Shown in pieces: positions 50,290 to 50,452 of a stretch of 50,452 nt of DNA. The notes under the pieces were generated by a model, which was given only the letters and a program-made list of their open reading frames with translations, searched no databases and was not told the DNA's origin. Both the position numbers and the translations under genes were made by a program. This DNA is from Acidobacteriota bacterium. GTDB taxonomy: Bacteria; Acidobacteriota; Terriglobia; Bryobacterales; Bryobacteraceae. The stretch covers positions 1 through 50,452 of the forward strand of contig JACQZS010000138.1 of NCBI GenBank assembly GCA_016213725.1, read 5' to 3'. Position 1 is the first letter of the stretch. Each line of letters begins with the position of its first letter.

Positions 50290-50452
50290 GTGGGTAAAGT
50301 CACCGGCTTCATGGAATATCAGCGTGAGACGATCGGCCGGCGGCCGGTGGCGGAGCGCGTCAATGATTGGTTTGAGGTTTACCAGCCGCTGCCGGAAGAG
50401 CGCATCACCTCGCAGGGCGCGCGCTGCATGGACTGCGGGATTCCGTTCTGCC
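50290..50452 (+). CDS. gltD: Glutamate synthase small subunit, N-terminal part (3' truncated by window)
   Basis: The first 54 codons of gltD from a GTG with GGAGG upstream. The visible protein begins MGKVTGFMEYQRETIGRR and includes the family hallmark QGARCMDCGIPFC with the first cysteines of its iron-sulfur site. GltD oxidises NAD(P)H and passes electrons to GltB. It is in operon order behind gltB. The rest lies beyond the window. Confidence 0.96.
   Translation, partial: MGKVTGFMEYQRETIGRRPVAERVNDWFEVYQPLPEERITSQGARCMDCGIPFC

Noticed and set aside
1..50452. CRISPR arrays, tRNA or rRNA genes, transposases, integrases
   Set aside because: No regularly spaced repeats, cloverleaf-like sequences or recombinase motifs were found by eye on either strand.

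Overview
The window looks like chromosomal DNA of a GC-rich Acidobacteriota bacterium, most likely of the Bryobacterales/Solibacter type. This is inferred from two very large Oar-like TonB-dependent receptors with an N-terminal carboxypeptidase-regulatory-like domain, a membrane protein with the winged-helix opening common in this phylum, many Tat-exported enzymes, and secreted FAD oxidoreductases mixed with glycoside hydrolases. No tRNA, rRNA, CRISPR array, insertion sequence or phage gene is visible.

Left part (1-7 kb): the 3' part of a 2-hydroxyacyl-CoA dehydratase activase-like protein, an FtsX-type permease, a STAS/RsbW-type partner-switching pair on the minus strand, and a Tat-exported FAD oxidoreductase.

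Redox-sensing block (7-14 kb): a histidine kinase whose periplasmic domain carries two CXXCH heme-binding motifs, with an overlapping NtrC-type sigma-54 activator, lies divergent from a six-gene run. That run encodes a small membrane protein, a cyclic-nucleotide-binding protein with no DNA-binding domain, a tetraheme cytochrome c, a Tat lipoprotein with four [4Fe-4S] motifs, and an NrfD-type quinol-interacting membrane subunit (five clear products, the last three forming the complex). The divergent gap holds a near-palindromic sigma-54-type promoter and two adjacent TGAC/GTCA-type repeats placed like an enhancer. I read this as a self-contained system in which a heme-based sensor controls a quinol/cytochrome electron-transfer complex that has no catalytic subunit of its own. 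It is the best candidate here for an undescribed system.

Middle (14-23 kb): an arylsulfatase; a minus-strand operon of M20 peptidase, DMT transporter and DegQ-like protease ending in a strong terminator; motAB; and an AhbD/NirJ-like radical SAM protein with a small [2Fe-2S] ferredoxin.

Glycan locus (23-41 kb): two TonB-type receptors bracket a tightly overlapping plus-strand operon: a decayed GH2-like remnant, a GH43-like propeller protein, FAD oxidoreductase, GH16, FAD oxidoreductase, GH16, GH31 and an ExuT-like MFS transporter. The FAD oxidoreductase-GH16 pair occurs twice, which suggests an oxidation-assisted glycan degradation pathway.

Right end (41-50 kb): a cytochrome c'/c556-like protein, a Tat-exported Gfo/Idh/MocA oxidoreductase, a HTH-membrane-FG-GAP protein, and a LysR regulator divergent from gltB and the start of gltD, with a clear LysR box and sigma-70 promoter between them. 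Strand composition also changes: the plus strand is C-rich on the left and G-rich right of about 22 kb, regardless of gene direction.
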